Shown piece after piece: positions 27,444 through 37,306 of a stretch of 50,192 bases of DNA. The DNA lies in the NCBI GenBank assembly GCA_903910445.1, contig CAIVZR010000092.1, forward strand, positions 1 to 50,192, written 5' to 3'. The DNA comes from an uncultured Bacteroidota bacterium (GTDB taxonomy: Bacteria; Bacteroidota; Bacteroidia; UKL13-3). Both the position numbers and the translations under genes were made by a program. How positions within the stretch are numbered: position 1 is the stretch's first letter; the number at the start of each line of letters is the position of its first letter. The notes beneath the pieces were generated by a model, which was given only the letters and a program-made list of their open reading frames with translations, made no database searches and had not been told where the DNA came from.

Positions 27444-27451
27444 TATATTTG
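27444..27451 (+). promoter_or_regulatory. -7 box of the CstB-like gene
   Basis: TATATTTG lies 18 bases before the ATG at 27469. No -33 TTG is seen at normal spacing. Confidence 0.5.
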
Positions 27452-27468
27452 CATCAAACCGAATTAGA

Positions 27469-28881
27469 ATGAAACTCGAACAAATTTACACAGGATGTTT
27501 AGCACATGCTGCATATTATCTAGAAAGCAATGGAGAAGCGGCCATTTTTGACCCACTTCGTGAGGTGCAACCTTATTTGGATTTAGCAGCTAAAAACAAG
27601 TCGTCAATTAAATATGTTTTTGAAACTCATTTTCATGCCGATTTTGTGAGTGGACATTTGGATTTGGCAGCCAAAACGGGAGCCAAAATTGTATATGGTC
27701 CCACAGCCAAGCCAGCCTTCGATGCCATCGTGGCGGTTGATGGAGAACTTTTTAAAGTAGGTGATTGTTTTGTAAAGGCGATTCATACCCCTGGGCATAC
27801 CCTGGAGAGTACTACCTATTTACTCATCGACGAAAATGGAGGGGTGCACGGAATTATTTCGGGCGATACCTTATTTATTGGAGATGTAGGTCGCCCCGAT
27901 TTGGCCCAGCATGTGATTGCCGAACTCACCGAAGAGAAACTGGCTGGCATGCTATACGATTCGTTGCGTAATAAAATCATGCCTTTAAATGATGAACTCA
28001 TTGTATATCCAAACCATGGAGCAGGAAGTGCTTGTGGTAAAAAAATGAGCAAGGAAACCAGCGATACCTTAGGCCATCAAAAGAAAGTGAATTATGCGCT
28101 TGATCCAAGTTTGACAAAGGAAGCATTTATTAAGGTTTTACTCGATGGATTGATGCCCCCTCCAGGTTATTTTCCAAGCAATGTATTGATGAATATACGT
28201 GGTTATGAATCCATCGATGAAGTATATAATAAAGGATTGCAAGCGCTAAGTGTTGAGGCTTTTGAAGCAGCAACAAACGAAACCAAAGCATTAATTATTG
28301 ATACCCGCAAAGCCGAAGATTTTGCCCATGGATTTATTGAAGGAAGCATGAATATTGGATTAGAAGGCAGCTTTGCTCAATGGGTAGGCGAAATGGTAAG
28401 AGATATAAAACAAAATATCTTATTAATAACTGAACCTGGGAAAGAGAAAGAGGCCATCACCCGACTATCGCGTGTGGGATATGATGGCGCCATTGGATAC
28501 CTCGATGGAGGCTTTTACGCCTGGGTTGCAGCGGGCAAACCAATAGCAAAAATTCATCGCATCAATGCCGATGAGTTTGCCTTTGAATACACCTCCAATC
28601 CGTTAATCATTGATGTACGTAAGAAGAGTGAATACGATTCGGAGCATATCATCGATGCGGTAAATATTCCATTGAATACCCTCTCGAAAAATTTAGCACA
28701 AATACCAAAAGACAAACCTTTCATCATCCATTGTGCAGGAGGCTATCGCAGTATGGTTGCAGCATCCATCCTCTATGCTGGAGGCTGGCGCCAGTTCACC
28801 GAAGTGCGCGGAGGCTTCGCCGATATAGCCAAAACAGAAGTACCCAAAACAAATTTTGTAAGTCCAACAACATTATTATAA
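27469..28881 (+). CDS. CstB-like persulfide dioxygenase with two rhodanese domains
   Basis: A 470-residue protein in three parts. An N-terminal metallo-beta-lactamase domain of the ETHE1/persulfide dioxygenase type (THFHADFVSGH at 53-63, HTPGHT, GDTLFIGDVGRPDL) comes first. A middle rhodanese domain (~265-360) lacks the catalytic Cys (LITEPGKE at that loop). A C-terminal rhodanese has active-site CAGGYRS (C422). This is the layout of Staphylococcus aureus CstB, which oxidises persulfides with O2 and releases thiosulfate. A cytoplasmic role in sulfide/persulfide detoxification is likely. hmgA starts 13 bases downstream with no promoter between them. Confidence 0.88.
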   Translation: MKLEQIYTGCLAHAAYYLESNGEAAIFDPLREVQPYLDLAAKNKSSIKYVFETHFHADFVSGHLDLAAKTGAKIVYGPTAKPAFDAIVAVDGELFKVGDCFVKAIHTPGHTLESTTYLLIDENGGVHGIISGDTLFIGDVGRPDLAQHVIAELTEEKLAGMLYDSLRNKIMPLNDELIVYPNHGAGSACGKKMSKETSDTLGHQKKVNYALDPSLTKEAFIKVLLDGLMPPPGYFPSNVLMNIRGYESIDEVYNKGLQALSVEAFEAATNETKALIIDTRKAEDFAHGFIEGSMNIGLEGSFAQWVGEMVRDIKQNILLITEPGKEKEAITRLSRVGYDGAIGYLDGGFYAWVAAGKPIAKIHRINADEFAFEYTSNPLIIDVRKKSEYDSEHIIDAVNIPLNTLSKNLAQIPKDKPFIIHCAGGYRSMVAASILYAGGWRQFTEVRGGFADIAKTEVPKTNFVSPTTLL

Positions 28882-28894
28882 TTCTAAATATTTT

Positions 28895-30058
28895 ATGCCC
28901 ATTTATCGTCAGGTAGGAAAAATACCACATAAGCGCCATACCGTATTCCGTCAGGACAACGGTGCACTTTATCATGAAGAACTATTTGGTACCGAAGGAT
29001 TCGCTGGAATCTCTTCCTTGGTCTACCATTTATATCCACCCACTATTGTAAAAGAAATGGGTACTCCATTTAGTGTACGCCCAGAGGTGGCTATAGAAGA
29101 TAATCTACAAAACCGCAGCTACCTTGGCTTTGAAGCCACGCCAGAAGATGATTATATCAAAAGCAGAAAAGTGCTTTTTGTAAATGGTGATATGCATATT
29201 GGTATTGCAGCACCACGCCTAAGCACCACCGATTATTTCTTCAAGAATGCAGATGCGGATGAAATGCTTTTCATTCATAAAGGTTCGGGCGTATTCAAAT
29301 CGATGTACGGAAAAATTGATTTTGAATATGGAGATTATATCATCATACCAAGAGGTACTACCTACCAATTGGAATTTAAAACCACAGAGAATAAAATATT
29401 ATTTGTGGAGTCGTTCAGTCCTATTGAAACCCCTGCACGTTACCGCAATCAATACGGACAATTTTTAGAACATTCTCCTTTTTGTGAGCGCGATTTCAAA
29501 TTGCCATACGACCTTGAAACGCATGATGAACGTGGCGATTTCAAAATCATGATTAAGAAACGTGGCTTGATTTATCCATATATTTACGAAACCCATCCAT
29601 TCGATGTGGTAGGTTATGATGGATGCTCTTACCCGTATGCCATTTCTATACACGACTTCGAACCGATTACTGGAAGAGTGCATATGCCGCCTCCCATACA
29701 TCAACAATTTCAAGCAAGAAATTTTGTGATTTGTTCATTCGTTCCTCGCTTGTACGATTATCATCCGGATGCTATTCCTGCGCCATATCATCATAGCAAT
29801 ATCGATAGCGATGAGTTATTGTATTATGTAGATGGCGATTTCATGAGTCGTAATAATATAAAGCAAGGACAGATTACAATACATACTGCTGGTTTAGCAC
29901 ATGGTCCACATCCAGGAGCTATTGAACGCAGTATTGGCAAGAAAGAAACCAATGAGTTGGCAGTGATGATCGACCCATTCAATCCAGTTCAAATTACTAA
30001 AGAAGCCCTCAGTATTGAAATCAAAGAATACTATAAATCGTGGCAATACGACATATAA
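28895..30058 (+). CDS. hmgA: homogentisate 1,2-dioxygenase
   Basis: A 387-residue cupin-fold enzyme of the bacterial HGD family. The iron-binding region is visible in PAPYHHSNIDSDELLYYVDGDF, with the C-terminal HTAGLAHGPHPG histidines. It opens the aromatic ring of homogentisate with O2 to give maleylacetoacetate, the third step of tyrosine breakdown. The hpd gene for the preceding step follows 50 bases downstream. Maleylacetoacetate isomerase and fumarylacetoacetase genes are not in the window. Confidence 0.92.
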   Translation: MPIYRQVGKIPHKRHTVFRQDNGALYHEELFGTEGFAGISSLVYHLYPPTIVKEMGTPFSVRPEVAIEDNLQNRSYLGFEATPEDDYIKSRKVLFVNGDMHIGIAAPRLSTTDYFFKNADADEMLFIHKGSGVFKSMYGKIDFEYGDYIIIPRGTTYQLEFKTTENKILFVESFSPIETPARYRNQYGQFLEHSPFCERDFKLPYDLETHDERGDFKIMIKKRGLIYPYIYETHPFDVVGYDGCSYPYAISIHDFEPITGRVHMPPPIHQQFQARNFVICSFVPRLYDYHPDAIPAPYHHSNIDSDELLYYVDGDFMSRNNIKQGQITIHTAGLAHGPHPGAIERSIGKKETNELAVMIDPFNPVQITKEALSIEIKEYYKSWQYDI

Positions 30059-30108
30059 TCTACCAACAATCAAAATCAACTATTAAACTATAATAATTAA
30101 TATTTCCC

Positions 30109-31269
30109 ATGAGTACGAAGGATTTAACCGCAGTAACAAACTTTCAATATTCAGAAACTGAAAAGATTTTTTCAGAAGCGCAAGATTTCTTGCCTATCAA
30201 CGGAACCGACTATGTAGAGCTCTATGTTGGTAATGCAAAACAATCGGCACACTATTACAAAACCGCATTTGGATTTCAAGATTTGGCTTATGCCGGATTA
30301 GAAACAGGGGTACGTGATAAAACTTCCTATGTATTACAACAAGGAAAAATTCGTTTGGTGCTCACCACACCTTTCGATCCAGAGAGTGAAATCTCTAAAC
30401 ACTTAATCAAACATGGTGATGGAGTAAAAGTAATTGCACTTTGGGTGAATGATGCGTATGATGCCTTCGAACAAACTGTTTCAAGAGGTGCCAAGCCATA
30501 CTTACAACCAGAAACAATTGAAACAAAAGATGGAATTATTCGTCGCTCAGGGATTCATACCTATGGCGATACTGTTCATATTTTCATTGAAAGAAAAGAT
30601 TATCACGGATTATTTCTTCCCGGTTATGAGAAACACGAAACTGAGTATCATCCGATAGCAACAGGCTTAAAATACATCGACCATATGGTAGGAAATGTAG
30701 AGATGGGAAGCATGGATACCTGGGCTGCATTTTATGGCAACGTGATGGGTTTTGCCAATTTGGTAACCTTCGACGATAAAGATATTTCTACTGAGTACAC
30801 CGCATTGATGAGTAAGGTGATGACCAATGGTAATGGATATATCAAATTCCCTATTAACGAGCCTGCTATAGGAAAGAAAAAATCACAAGTGGAAGAATAC
30901 CTTGATTTCTATCGTGGTGCCGGCTGCCAGCATATTGCAGTAGCCACCGATGATATCGTATTTACCATTACCGAAATGCGTAAGCGTGGTGTAGAATTTT
31001 TATATGTACCCGGAACCTATTATGATAGTGTATTGGATCGTGTAGGAATTATTGAAGAAGACTTGAATGAGTTGAAGAAATGGGGCATCATGGTGGATCG
31101 TGATGAAGAAGGATATTTATTGCAAATTTTCACGAAGCCTGTTGAAGATCGTCCTACCTTATTCTTTGAAATCATTCAACGCAAAGGAGCACGTTCGTTT
31201 GGAAAAGGAAATTTTCAGGCCCTATTCGAATCCATTGAAGCAGAACAAGCACGTCGCGGAACCCTATAA
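30109..31269 (+). CDS. hpd: 4-hydroxyphenylpyruvate dioxygenase
   Basis: A 386-residue enzyme with two vicinal-oxygen-chelate halves (GTDYVELYVGNAKQSAHYY; KYIDHMVGNVEMGSMDTW). The iron ligands are the His of YIDHMVGN, the His of GCQHIAVAT and the Glu of FFEIIQRKG. The closing GKGNFQALFESIE helix is characteristic. It converts 4-hydroxyphenylpyruvate and O2 to homogentisate and CO2. The gene lies in a same-strand run after hmgA and 14 bases before a 3-hydroxyanthranilate dioxygenase gene. Confidence 0.95.
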   Translation: MSTKDLTAVTNFQYSETEKIFSEAQDFLPINGTDYVELYVGNAKQSAHYYKTAFGFQDLAYAGLETGVRDKTSYVLQQGKIRLVLTTPFDPESEISKHLIKHGDGVKVIALWVNDAYDAFEQTVSRGAKPYLQPETIETKDGIIRRSGIHTYGDTVHIFIERKDYHGLFLPGYEKHETEYHPIATGLKYIDHMVGNVEMGSMDTWAAFYGNVMGFANLVTFDDKDISTEYTALMSKVMTNGNGYIKFPINEPAIGKKKSQVEEYLDFYRGAGCQHIAVATDDIVFTITEMRKRGVEFLYVPGTYYDSVLDRVGIIEEDLNELKKWGIMVDRDEEGYLLQIFTKPVEDRPTLFFEIIQRKGARSFGKGNFQALFESIEAEQARRGTL

Positions 31270-31283
31270 TTTATACATCACAC

Positions 31284-31817
31284 ATGAAAGTAGCGAGCCC
31301 TTTAAATTTAAAAAAATGGATTGATGAACATCGTCATCTCTTAAAGCCACCAGTTGGAAATCAGGTGGTATATAAAGACACAGAGTTTATCATTATGGTA
31401 GTTGGGGGTCCCAATTGCCGTAAAGATTTTCACTATAACGAAGGAGAAGAATTCTTTTATCAATTGGAAGGTGATATGAACCTTCCAATAATAGAAGATG
31501 GCATCGTGAGAAATATTGAAATTAAGGAAGGTGAGATTTTTATTTTACCACCTCGTGTGCCACATTCTCCTCAGCGCAAAGCCAATACCATTGGGTTGGT
31601 TGTAGAGCGCGCACGTGAAGAGAAAGAGATGGATTCGTGTATGTGGTATTGTGAAAGTTGCAGTAACGAATTACATAAAGCTACCTTTCATTGCAGCGAT
31701 ATTGTAACGCAATTGCCAGTCTTAATGCAATCGTTTTATGATGATATCAATTTAAGAACCTGTAAAAAATGTGGCACTGTGATGGAGCCACCTGTTTTAA
31801 AAGAAGAAGAAAAATAA
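31284..31817 (+). CDS. 3-hydroxyanthranilate 3,4-dioxygenase (copy 1)
   Basis: A 177-residue cupin. The iron site is in FHYNEGEEFFYQLEGDM (His and Glu) with the later PPRVPHSPQR His. The C-terminal rubredoxin-like second metal site is CESC ... CKKC, as in bacterial homodimers. It cleaves 3-hydroxyanthranilate with O2 to aminocarboxymuconate semialdehyde, the precursor of quinolinate/NAD or of full degradation. It is followed one base later by kmo. A paralogue lies at 47311-47832 on the opposite strand. Known as NbaC/HAAO. Confidence 0.93.
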   Translation: MKVASPLNLKKWIDEHRHLLKPPVGNQVVYKDTEFIIMVVGGPNCRKDFHYNEGEEFFYQLEGDMNLPIIEDGIVRNIEIKEGEIFILPPRVPHSPQRKANTIGLVVERAREEKEMDSCMWYCESCSNELHKATFHCSDIVTQLPVLMQSFYDDINLRTCKKCGTVMEPPVLKEEEK

Positions 31818-31818
31818 T

Positions 31819-33171
31819 ATGAAGCAAGTAACGATTGTAGGATCAGGATTGGTAGGCTCGTTATGGGCTATTTATATGTCGAAGGCAGGCTACAAAGTGA
31901 ATATTTATGAGCGCCGACCGGATATGCGTAACGCAAATATTTCAGCAGGAAAATCGATAAACCTCGCCACCTCCTACCGCGGATGGAAAGCACTAGATAC
32001 CTTAGGAATTGGTGATGCAATACGTGATATTGCCATTCCTATGTATGGTCGTACCATTCATGAACTCGACGGAAGTAATTCTTATCAGCCTTATGGCATC
32101 GATACCCAGGCTATCTATTCAGTATCAAGAGGAGGTATCAATGCAAAGCTCATGGATATTGCTTCTGAGCAAGCTACAATTCATTTCAACGAAGAATGTA
32201 TTCATGCCGATTTAGAAGATGGCAATTGCCATTTCAAAAATACTTTAACAGGTGAGAAAACAGAAGTAAAATCCGATTTGGTATTTGCTACCGACGGCGC
32301 CTTCTCGGCAGTGCGTTATCACGCGATGCAAAAAACGGATCGTTTTAGTTATAGTCAGCAATACATTGAAGATGGTTACAAAGAAATACTCTTACCCGCC
32401 AACGTGGATGGGAGTTTTAAATTAGGAAAAAACACATTGCATATCTGGCCACGTGGACGTTTCATGCTCATTGCCTTGCCTAATTTTGATGGCTCATTTA
32501 CTTGTACCTTATTCATGCCTTTTGATAATGATGAATATTGTTTCAGCAATTTAACATCCAAAGAAAAGGTCACAGAGTTCTTCCAAAAAGTATTCCCTGA
32601 TTTTTATGATATGGTTCCTGATATTGCCGATATCTGGGAAGACCATCCATTATCATCCTTGGCCATTGTAAGATGTTTCCCATGGTATAAAGGCAAAACT
32701 GTATTGATGGGTGATGCAGCCCATGCTACCGTTCCATTCTTTGGGCAAGGAATGAATGCAGGCTTTGAAGATTGTACCGTGATGTGGGAGCTTTTGCAAA
32801 AGCATGGCGACAATTGGGAGGACATTTTCAAGGAATATCAAACCTTACGAAAACCTAATGGGGACGCGGTTCAAGACCTCTCCTTGCAAAATTATTTAGT
32901 GATGCGTAATTCTGTTTCGGATCCTGATTATCAATTACAACAAAAAATAGAGCGCCGTATCAATAAGCTGTATCCTCAAAAATATTTCCCCTTGTATTCG
33001 ATGGTTTCGTTCAGTGATATTGAATACCAAGTGGCATTCAAGAAAGGAAATGAACAGAGTAGCTTAATTGCTGACCTTATTAATCAACATGGCATCAACG
33101 CACGCACCCCGATGCATAAAATTGATTCCATGATTGACTTGGAATTTGGGGAAGCCATGCGAAAAAATTGA
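31819..33171 (+). CDS. kmo: kynurenine 3-monooxygenase
   Basis: A 450-residue FAD monooxygenase. The N-terminal Rossmann GxGxxG is GSGLVGSLWAIYMSKAGYKV with acidic E at the end of strand 2 (YERRPD). The second FAD motif is GDAAHATVPFFGQGMNAGFEDC. The NLATSYRGWKALDTLGIGD region is typical of KMO. It hydroxylates L-kynurenine using NADPH and O2. The gene sits between 3-hydroxyanthranilate dioxygenase and a desaturase; kynureninase, which links the two pathway steps, is absent from the window. Confidence 0.93.
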   Translation: MKQVTIVGSGLVGSLWAIYMSKAGYKVNIYERRPDMRNANISAGKSINLATSYRGWKALDTLGIGDAIRDIAIPMYGRTIHELDGSNSYQPYGIDTQAIYSVSRGGINAKLMDIASEQATIHFNEECIHADLEDGNCHFKNTLTGEKTEVKSDLVFATDGAFSAVRYHAMQKTDRFSYSQQYIEDGYKEILLPANVDGSFKLGKNTLHIWPRGRFMLIALPNFDGSFTCTLFMPFDNDEYCFSNLTSKEKVTEFFQKVFPDFYDMVPDIADIWEDHPLSSLAIVRCFPWYKGKTVLMGDAAHATVPFFGQGMNAGFEDCTVMWELLQKHGDNWEDIFKEYQTLRKPNGDAVQDLSLQNYLVMRNSVSDPDYQLQQKIERRINKLYPQKYFPLYSMVSFSDIEYQVAFKKGNEQSSLIADLINQHGINARTPMHKIDSMIDLEFGEAMRKN

Positions 33172-33242
33172 TTTTATACTTATGAAAAAAATATTTTCAA
33201 ACCCTTTAAATGAGATTCAGCTCAACACAACTGAAATGAATT

Positions 33243-34334
33243 ATGAATATTGTAAAGTTTACTGGCGATAAAAATCTTGACAAAGAATTTGTGGCATCAC
33301 TTCGCAAGAATGTGACCGATTATTTTAAAGCCAACGATATCTCTATCAAAGCCAATGCAGCGATGGTGATTAAAAGCATCATCTTGATTGCCGTTTATAT
33401 TGTTCCATATATTGTATTGCTTACCGCCCCAGTGCCTTTAATTTGGGCGTTTGTATTGGTTATCGTAATGGGAATTGGAATTGCTGGCGTGGGCATGGGC
33501 GTTATGCACGATGCTTGTCATGGAGCCTACTCTCGACACGAATGGGCAAACCAACTCCTTTCAGGTACGCTTTATCTTTTGGGGAGTAATGTGCTTAACT
33601 GGAAAATTCAGCACAATGTATTGCATCATACCTATACCAATATTTCGGGACTTGATGAAGATATCAATGAGAAAGGTCCAATACGTCTTTCAGAAAACTC
33701 GCCTTTGAGATGGTATCATCGCTATCAATTTATTTATGCATTTATTTTTTATGGATTGATGACCTTAACCATGCTGACCAACGACTTCTTTCGATTGATG
33801 AATTATAACAGAAATGGATTGGTTCGCCGCCAAGGAAAGAAGGTAACTGGTGAGTTTATTAAGATGTTTATACGTAAATCAATTTATCTTTTTATGATCA
33901 TCGGTTTACCCATTATGATAACAGAATACAGATGGTATCAGGTGGTGACTGGATTTATTATTATGCATTGGATTGCTAGTATTATTCTTAGTTTTGTGTT
34001 CCAGATGGCGCATGTTGTGGAAGGTGCTTCTCAGGAAAATTCAAATCATGATATTGAGAACAATTGGCATATACATCAACTTCAAACCACTTCTGATTTT
34101 GCTCGTAATAATAAGCTACTCGGATGGTATGTTGGAGGTTTGAATTTCCAAATTGAGCATCATTTATTCCCCAATATTTGCCATATACACTACGAAAAGA
34201 TTGCTCCTATCGTGGAAAAAACCGCGCATGAGTTCGGCATTATTTACAATTTAAAACCAAGTTTCAATAAGGCAATGGCATCGCATATACTCCGCTTAAA
34301 AGAATTGGGGCATATGCAGGCAGCCACGCTTTAA
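33243..34334 (+). CDS. membrane fatty-acid desaturase (diiron)
   Basis: A 363-residue membrane protein with four or more helices and three histidine boxes: HDACHG (~90), HNVLHHTY (~127) and QIEHHLFP (~302). The glutamine in the third box is typical of front-end acyl desaturases. It uses O2 and an electron donor to insert a double bond; no fused cytochrome b5 domain is present. It lies between kmo and tryptophan 2,3-dioxygenase on the same strand, 16 bases before the latter. It has no obvious role in tryptophan catabolism. Confidence 0.88.
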   Translation: MNIVKFTGDKNLDKEFVASLRKNVTDYFKANDISIKANAAMVIKSIILIAVYIVPYIVLLTAPVPLIWAFVLVIVMGIGIAGVGMGVMHDACHGAYSRHEWANQLLSGTLYLLGSNVLNWKIQHNVLHHTYTNISGLDEDINEKGPIRLSENSPLRWYHRYQFIYAFIFYGLMTLTMLTNDFFRLMNYNRNGLVRRQGKKVTGEFIKMFIRKSIYLFMIIGLPIMITEYRWYQVVTGFIIMHWIASIILSFVFQMAHVVEGASQENSNHDIENNWHIHQLQTTSDFARNNKLLGWYVGGLNFQIEHHLFPNICHIHYEKIAPIVEKTAHEFGIIYNLKPSFNKAMASHILRLKELGHMQAATL

Positions 34335-34349
34335 CAACAACCAACTACA

Positions 34350-35264
34350 ATGACTGAAAATCAAGAAAATCTTCATCAGAGAATTGAAGAAAAATTTAAA
34401 GCCATCGGGCAAAATCCAGATACCCATTTAGAAGGATTGATATGGGCCAAACCTATTACCTATTGGGATTATATCCATACCGATTCATTATTAAATTTAC
34501 AATTACAACGTACTACCTTACCTGATGAAATGGTATTTATCATGTACCATCAAATCAATGAACTTTTATTTAAAATGATTTTGTGGGAGATAGATCAAGT
34601 GAGTGATGCTGCCGAAATTGAAGCAGCATTCTTCACCGAGAAGCTCTCACGTGTAAGCCGCTACTTCGATATGCTCTCTTCATCCTTCATAATTATGGGC
34701 GATGGAATGGAGAAAGAGCAATACATGAAATTCCGTAATACCCTCACGCCTGCGAGTGGATTTCAAAGTGCACAATACCGCCTCATCGAATTCTCATCTA
34801 CCGAACTTATCAATTTAATTGATTATCGCTTTAGAGCCTCTATTGATCGAGATACACCTTACGAACATGCGTACGATCATTTGTATTGGCAAGCAGCCGG
34901 AAAGGATCATGCCACGGGTGCAAAAAGCACTTTGATTCAATTGTTTGAAGAACGCTACAAAGAGGAGTTCCTGCATAAGATGGAGAAATACAATACTACC
35001 AACTTATGGACGAAATACAAGCAATTGCCTAAAGCAGTGAAAACCGATGCCGCATTGATTCAAGCCATGCGTCATTACGATTATACGGTGAATGTAACCT
35101 GGGTGATGGCACATTATGATGCCGCTGCAAAATACTTAGGTAATGCAGAAGCAACAGGAGGAAGTGATTGGAGAAAATATATGCATCCAAAATATCAAAG
35201 AAGAATTTTCTTTCCAGAACTTTGGACAAGCGAAGAACTAACTAACTGGGGCCAAAATATTTAA
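34350..35264 (+). CDS. kynA: tryptophan 2,3-dioxygenase
   Basis: A 304-residue all-helical haem enzyme. The substrate-binding [20 protein letters not shown] (~60-80) and the haem-histidine segment [18 protein letters not shown] (~245-262) are conserved. It opens the indole ring of L-tryptophan with O2 to N-formylkynurenine, the entry to the kynurenine pathway. Formamidase (kynB) is not nearby. paaA begins 10 bases downstream on the same strand. Confidence 0.93.
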   Translation: MTENQENLHQRIEEKFKAIGQNPDTHLEGLIWAKPITYWDYIHTDSLLNLQLQRTTLPDEMVFIMYHQINELLFKMILWEIDQVSDAAEIEAAFFTEKLSRVSRYFDMLSSSFIIMGDGMEKEQYMKFRNTLTPASGFQSAQYRLIEFSSTELINLIDYRFRASIDRDTPYEHAYDHLYWQAAGKDHATGAKSTLIQLFEERYKEEFLHKMEKYNTTNLWTKYKQLPKAVKTDAALIQAMRHYDYTVNVTWVMAHYDAAAKYLGNAEATGGSDWRKYMHPKYQRRIFFPELWTSEELTNWGQNI

Positions 35265-35274
35265 ATCAACTCAT

Positions 35275-36207
35275 ATGTCAACACAAGAAGAAAGTTTAAA
35301 AAAGTTTCAGCAACGTATTGATGCTGACGAAAAAATTGAACCACGCGACTGGATGCCGGAGAATTATCGCAAGACCTTGATCCGTCAGATATCGCAGCAT
35401 GCGCATTCGGAAGTGATTGGGATGCAACCCGAAGGAAACTGGGTATTGCGTGCCCCCTCCTTAAGAGCCAAGAAAATATTATTAGCCAAAATTCAGGATG
35501 AAGGCGGCCATGGATTGTACCTTTATTCTGCTGCCGAAACCTTTGGAGTGAGTCGTGCCGAAATGATTCAACAACTACAAGAAGGCAAAGCCAAGTATTC
35601 GAGTATCTTCAATTACCCAACACTCACCTGGGCCGATATGGGAGCCATTGGTTGGCTTGTTGATGGTGCAGCAATCGTTAATCAAACGATGCTTGCCAAA
35701 TGTTCTTATGGCCCATACGCACGAGCGATGTTAAGAATTTGCAAGGAAGAAGGATTTCATCAACGCCAAGGATATGAGATCATGGGCAAGATGATGAATG
35801 GCACTCCAGCACAAAGAGAGATGGCACAAGATGCAATGAATCGTTTTTGGTGGCCATCGTTAATGATGTTTGGTCCACCTGATACCGAATCGGCTCACAG
35901 TGCTGAATCGATGAACTGGAAAATAAAAGTAGAGAGCAATGATAAATTACGTCAGCGCTTTATTGATCGTACTGTGGAGCAAGCTCATCATATTGGATTG
36001 ACAGTGCCTGATAAAGATTTAAAATTTAATAAAGAAACCATGCATTGGGAATTTGGCCCTATCAATTGGGATGAATTCTGGACGGTAGTAAAAGGCAACG
36101 GGCCTTGCAATCATCAGCGCATGAATCATCATATTCATTATCATAACGAAGGTGCGTGGGTGCGTGAAGCAGCCTCTGCCTACGAACGTAAAATAAGTGC
36201 CAATTAA
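35275..36207 (+). CDS. paaA: phenylacetyl-CoA epoxidase catalytic subunit PaaA
   Basis: A 310-residue ferritin-like diiron protein matching PaaA ([28 protein letters not shown], then the metal-binding [20 protein letters not shown] and [13 protein letters not shown] helices). It is the oxygenase subunit that epoxidises phenylacetyl-CoA with O2. It starts the paaABCD run. Size and sequence are typical. Confidence 0.96.
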   Translation: MSTQEESLKKFQQRIDADEKIEPRDWMPENYRKTLIRQISQHAHSEVIGMQPEGNWVLRAPSLRAKKILLAKIQDEGGHGLYLYSAAETFGVSRAEMIQQLQEGKAKYSSIFNYPTLTWADMGAIGWLVDGAAIVNQTMLAKCSYGPYARAMLRICKEEGFHQRQGYEIMGKMMNGTPAQREMAQDAMNRFWWPSLMMFGPPDTESAHSAESMNWKIKVESNDKLRQRFIDRTVEQAHHIGLTVPDKDLKFNKETMHWEFGPINWDEFWTVVKGNGPCNHQRMNHHIHYHNEGAWVREAASAYERKISAN

Positions 36208-36236
36208 TTTCAATTATCAATTTTAAAATTATCGAC

Positions 36237-36527
36237 ATGGAAAATTTGAATCAACTCACCCAATGGGAAGTATTTATACAAAGTAAGAGTGGTAGCCCTT
36301 ACGAGCACGCAGGCAGCTTGCACGCAGCCGATAAAAGTATGGCCTTGCAAAATGCACGCGACGTGTATACTCGCCGTGGCGAAGGCCGCAGTTTGTGGGT
36401 AGTACCCAGCGATTGCATCGTAGCATCGAGCAATGAAGATGCTGAAGAATTTTTCGATCCATCGGAAGACAAAATTTATCGCACCCCTAATTTCTATAAA
36501 ATGCCTAAAGGCTCCACCAATATTTAA
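36237..36527 (+). CDS. paaB: phenylacetyl-CoA epoxidase subunit PaaB
   Basis: A 96-residue protein typical of PaaB (WEVFIQSKSGSPYEHAGSLHAADKSMALQNARDVYTRRGEG). PaaB is a small structural subunit bridging PaaAC heterodimers in the epoxidase. It is 29 bases after paaA and 20 before paaC. Confidence 0.95.
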   Translation: MENLNQLTQWEVFIQSKSGSPYEHAGSLHAADKSMALQNARDVYTRRGEGRSLWVVPSDCIVASSNEDAEEFFDPSEDKIYRTPNFYKMPKGSTNI

Positions 36528-36547
36528 AAATCAACGAAACCCTTGTT

Positions 36548-37306
36548 ATGAATACACAAGAAGCTTTATTAAATTTTTGTTTGCGACTGGCCGATAACAA
36601 TATGATTGCGGCGCAACGACTTGCCGAATGGTGCAGCCGTGGCCCTATCCTGGAAGAAGATTTGGCACTGACCAATATCTCGCTCGACCTTTTTGGACAA
36701 GCAGAGAATTTTTATGAATATGCTGCTACCCTTCAAAATAATGGGAAGACAGCCGACGACCTGGCCTTCCTTCGTTCGGAACGTGAATACTTTAATAACC
36801 TGCTGGTAGAACAACCCAATGGCGATTTTGCTTTCAGTACGATGAAGCAATTTTTATATGCTGCTTTTGCCAAACCACTATACGAAGCATTGCAAGCCAG
36901 TAAGGATGAAACGCTCAAAGGCATTACATCAAAAGCCGTAAAAGAAATTAAATATCATTTGCGTCATAGCAGCGAATGGCTGGTACGTTTTGGAAATGGT
37001 ACCGAAGAGAGTTTGAAAAGATCACAAACTGCATTGAATGAATTATGGCGTTATACAGATGATATGTTTTTGATGAATGATAACGATAAAGCCTTGATTG
37101 AAGCAGGCATCAGCATCGATCTAAACACGGTTAAAGCAAGCTTCATGGCTACTGTGAATGAAATATTCAAAGCAGCACATCTAAGCATACCAGAAACGAA
37201 TAATATAATTACAGGAGGATGCAATGCCATTCATTCCGAACATTTGGGAGTGATGCTTTGTGAAATGCAATATTTACAACGTGCTCATCCGGGCGCACAA
37301 TGGTAA
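36548..37306 (+). CDS. paaC: phenylacetyl-CoA epoxidase structural subunit PaaC
   Basis: A 252-residue ferritin-like subunit (LRLADNNMIAAQRLAEWCSRGPILEEDLALTNISLDLFGQA) that pairs with PaaA but is not thought to be catalytic. It keeps the YHLRHSSEWLVRFGNGTEES segment. Its stop codon overlaps the start of paaD. Confidence 0.95.
   Translation: MNTQEALLNFCLRLADNNMIAAQRLAEWCSRGPILEEDLALTNISLDLFGQAENFYEYAATLQNNGKTADDLAFLRSEREYFNNLLVEQPNGDFAFSTMKQFLYAAFAKPLYEALQASKDETLKGITSKAVKEIKYHLRHSSEWLVRFGNGTEESLKRSQTALNELWRYTDDMFLMNDNDKALIEAGISIDLNTVKASFMATVNEIFKAAHLSIPETNNIITGGCNAIHSEHLGVMLCEMQYLQRAHPGAQW

Noticed and set aside
33182-33271. 29-codon frame (starting MKKIFSNPLNE) between kmo and the desaturase
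   Set aside because: It overlaps the desaturase start in another frame, has no domain or membrane character, and its end is made of desaturase codons read out of frame.
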